Origin: Ignavibacteria bacterium UBA4661
Lineage (GTDB): Bacteria > Bacteroidota > Ignavibacteria > Kapaibacteriales > UBA4661
DNA: 6,140 nucleotides
Direction: 5' to 3'
Assembly (NCBI GenBank): GCA_002405405.1
Contig: DHLT01000035.1
Span: 14,724-20,863, forward strand
Part shown: positions 5,103-6,140 of the stretch, one piece after another
Layout: every line of letters begins with the position of its first letter
Numbering within the stretch: position 1 is the stretch's first letter
Position numbers and translations under genes: made by a program
Notes under the pieces: generated by a model
What the model was told of the DNA's origin: nothing
Seen by the model: the letters and a program-made list of their open reading frames with translations, nothing else
Database searches by the model: none

Positions 5103-6140
5103 CTTGCTTTCTAATACCGGCAAGCGAAGCACCGAAAGCCCACCATTGCCACTGCATTCTGTCAGGTCAAAGCAATGACGCGAGGTGGTACTTAAGCCCG
5201 AAACAGGATTCGTTGCAGTTACATTCACACACAATTGTGCCGCGCCTGTTTGAATATTGACATTCGTACCTGAACCCAAAATGTTTCCAGCATCATCACG
5301 CCATGTGTATTCAACACCACAGGACAGATTAATAACACCATACGACAGCACAGCCCCACGGCAGGGACGGTCATTGACCATGCCAACAACAGGAGCGTCA
5401 GGTTGTGCGGGTGATACCGTAATAGAAAACGGTCGAATCGTACAGCCGTTACGTACAGCCGTGAGTTGACCCGATTGCGTAGCCGCAAAGACAATGCTAC
5501 TGCCACTGCCTACGGCAACACCATTGAAATACCACACTGCATCGGATGCCGAAGTGTATTGATTAGCCGCGATGGAAAATGTATTCGGTTGCCCTGATAC
5601 AATGCAAGACGGACCGCTAATCGTAATCTCAGGACTACACATCTGTCCCAAGTCTTTATGCCATGTTGGGGTCGTGCCACCGCACAGGCAACTACCTTTG
5701 TTGTAACCGCCGTAAACATAATCAGGATTATTTGCAATGGCGGTAAAACCACCAATTATGGTTATAGCCCGTAGTAGCAGACTGCTGAAAATTGTTGCTT
5801 GGGCAGAAATAATTGGATACGTTAAAGGTAGACTGGGTACACACCACCAGGGCGTTATGTTTATCATGTGGTCAATAATTTTTCCATATACACACCCCAC
5901 GAGTGTTAGGTCTGATGCCAACACACCCGTATAATTACTTGCACACCAATACCCGATATCATGACTTTGGCAACAACTTACCAAATCTACCCATGTCGTA
6001 CCGTAGCAAGGATGAAATAAAACGATCTGATTGATGCTGAGCCAACCGTCTCCAGCACCCCAACCCTCTCCCATAAACGCAGTAATGGGAGTACAGTGCA
6101 TATCATGGATTAACTCAATACCACAGCCATTAGAATATGT
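4860..6140 (-). CDS. T9SS-secreted phospholipase A2-like protein with Ig/PKD-like modules (5' truncated)
   Basis: 426 visible residues; the frame is open to the right edge (13 codons before the Met at 6101), so the N terminus and signal peptide are missing. Numbered from the first visible codon: NGCG at 4-7 (codons 6120-6131), then SCCQSHDIGYWC at about 55-66 with H60 (codon 5961-5963) and D61, then ASDLTLVGC at 75-83, a hydrophobic helix-like run at about 103-136, and a GSCLC pair near 149-153. NGCG, CCxxHDxxY, a following Asp and a late CxC are the layout of secreted phospholipase A2, closest in my recall to group XII: calcium loop, catalytic His-Asp, Asp of the second helix. This enzyme would cleave the sn-2 ester of phospholipids outside the cell. 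Residues about 168-330 are Ser/Thr-rich beta modules of PKD/Ig type with paired Cys. The end, about 347-426, is a T9SS type A sorting domain (IPSPASDELTI, IINGLGQVL, TGAYTVRVINEQG, LLIAK). The T9SS call is firm; enzyme activity is an inference. Confidence 0.72.
   Translation of the reverse strand, partial: TYSNGCGIELIHDMHCTPITAFMGEGWGAGDGWLSINQIVLFHPCYGTTWVDLVSCCQSHDIGYWCASNYTGVLASDLTLVGCVYGKIIDHMINITPWWCVPSLPLTYPIISAQATIFSSLLLRAITIIGGFTAIANNPDYVYGGYNKGSCLCGGTTPTWHKDLGQMCSPEITISGPSCIVSGQPNTFSIAANQYTSASDAVWYFNGVAVGSGSSIVFAATQSGQLTAVRNGCTIRPFSITVSPAQPDAPVVGMVNDRPCRGAVLSYGVINLSCGVEYTWRDDAGNILGSGTNVNIQTGAAQLCVNVTATNPVSGLSTTSRHCFDLTECSGNGGLSVLRLPVLESKRKNIVRLIPSPASDELTIECTEPGWMKAQIINGLGQVLSEVRFKDRMVKMDVSRMMTGAYTVRVINEQGMTTIQPLLIAK

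Noticed and set aside
1..6140. Cobalamin riboswitch, CRISPR array, tRNA, insertion sequence
   Set aside because: Looked for on both strands in the few non-coding stretches; the largest is about 106 bp and holds none of these. A riboswitch, if any, would be left of the window.

Overview
The window reads as Bacteroidota/Chlorobi-type DNA (Ignavibacteria- or Kapaibacteria-like lineages would also fit). Two predicted proteins end in type IX secretion (T9SS) C-terminal sorting domains, the CobS carries the HEDGFAD-type motif usual in Bacteroidota, and one gene resembles the BtuG family of Bacteroidota surface lipoproteins. This is inferred from protein style alone; no rRNA or other marker is present.

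Left block, 1-3996, plus strand: five tightly packed genes that look like one operon whose promoter lies left of the window. In order: the C-terminal part of an NMT1/SsuA-type ABC substrate-binding protein; cobS, which joins the lower ligand to the corrin ring; cobC-like alpha-ribazole phosphatase; a T9SS-sorted cell-surface protein; and a lipoprotein with a YncE/BtuG-like beta-propeller. The junctions are a 2-nt gap, a 42-nt gap, a 14-nt overlap and a 4-nt ATGA overlap. The grouping suggests capture of corrinoids at the cell surface combined with rebuilding of the nucleotide loop inside the cell, i.e. salvage and remodelling of vitamin B12. The receptor (BtuB), CobU and CobT would be expected upstream but cannot be seen.

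Right block, 4034-6140, minus strand: a NarL/LuxR-type response regulator converges on the B12 operon. Upstream of it (to the right) is a cysteine-rich secreted protein, cut by the window edge. Its visible N-terminal part has an NGCG loop and a CCxxHDxxY motif like secreted phospholipase A2, most like group XII. It is followed by Ig/PKD-like modules and a T9SS sorting domain. A perfect 11-bp inverted repeat lies between these two genes.

The least expected content is the phospholipase-A2-like T9SS cargo, and the B12 operon that mixes a T9SS-anchored surface protein, a BtuG-like lipoprotein and an NMT1-type binding protein with corrinoid assembly enzymes. No RNA gene, CRISPR array, transposon or riboswitch was seen.
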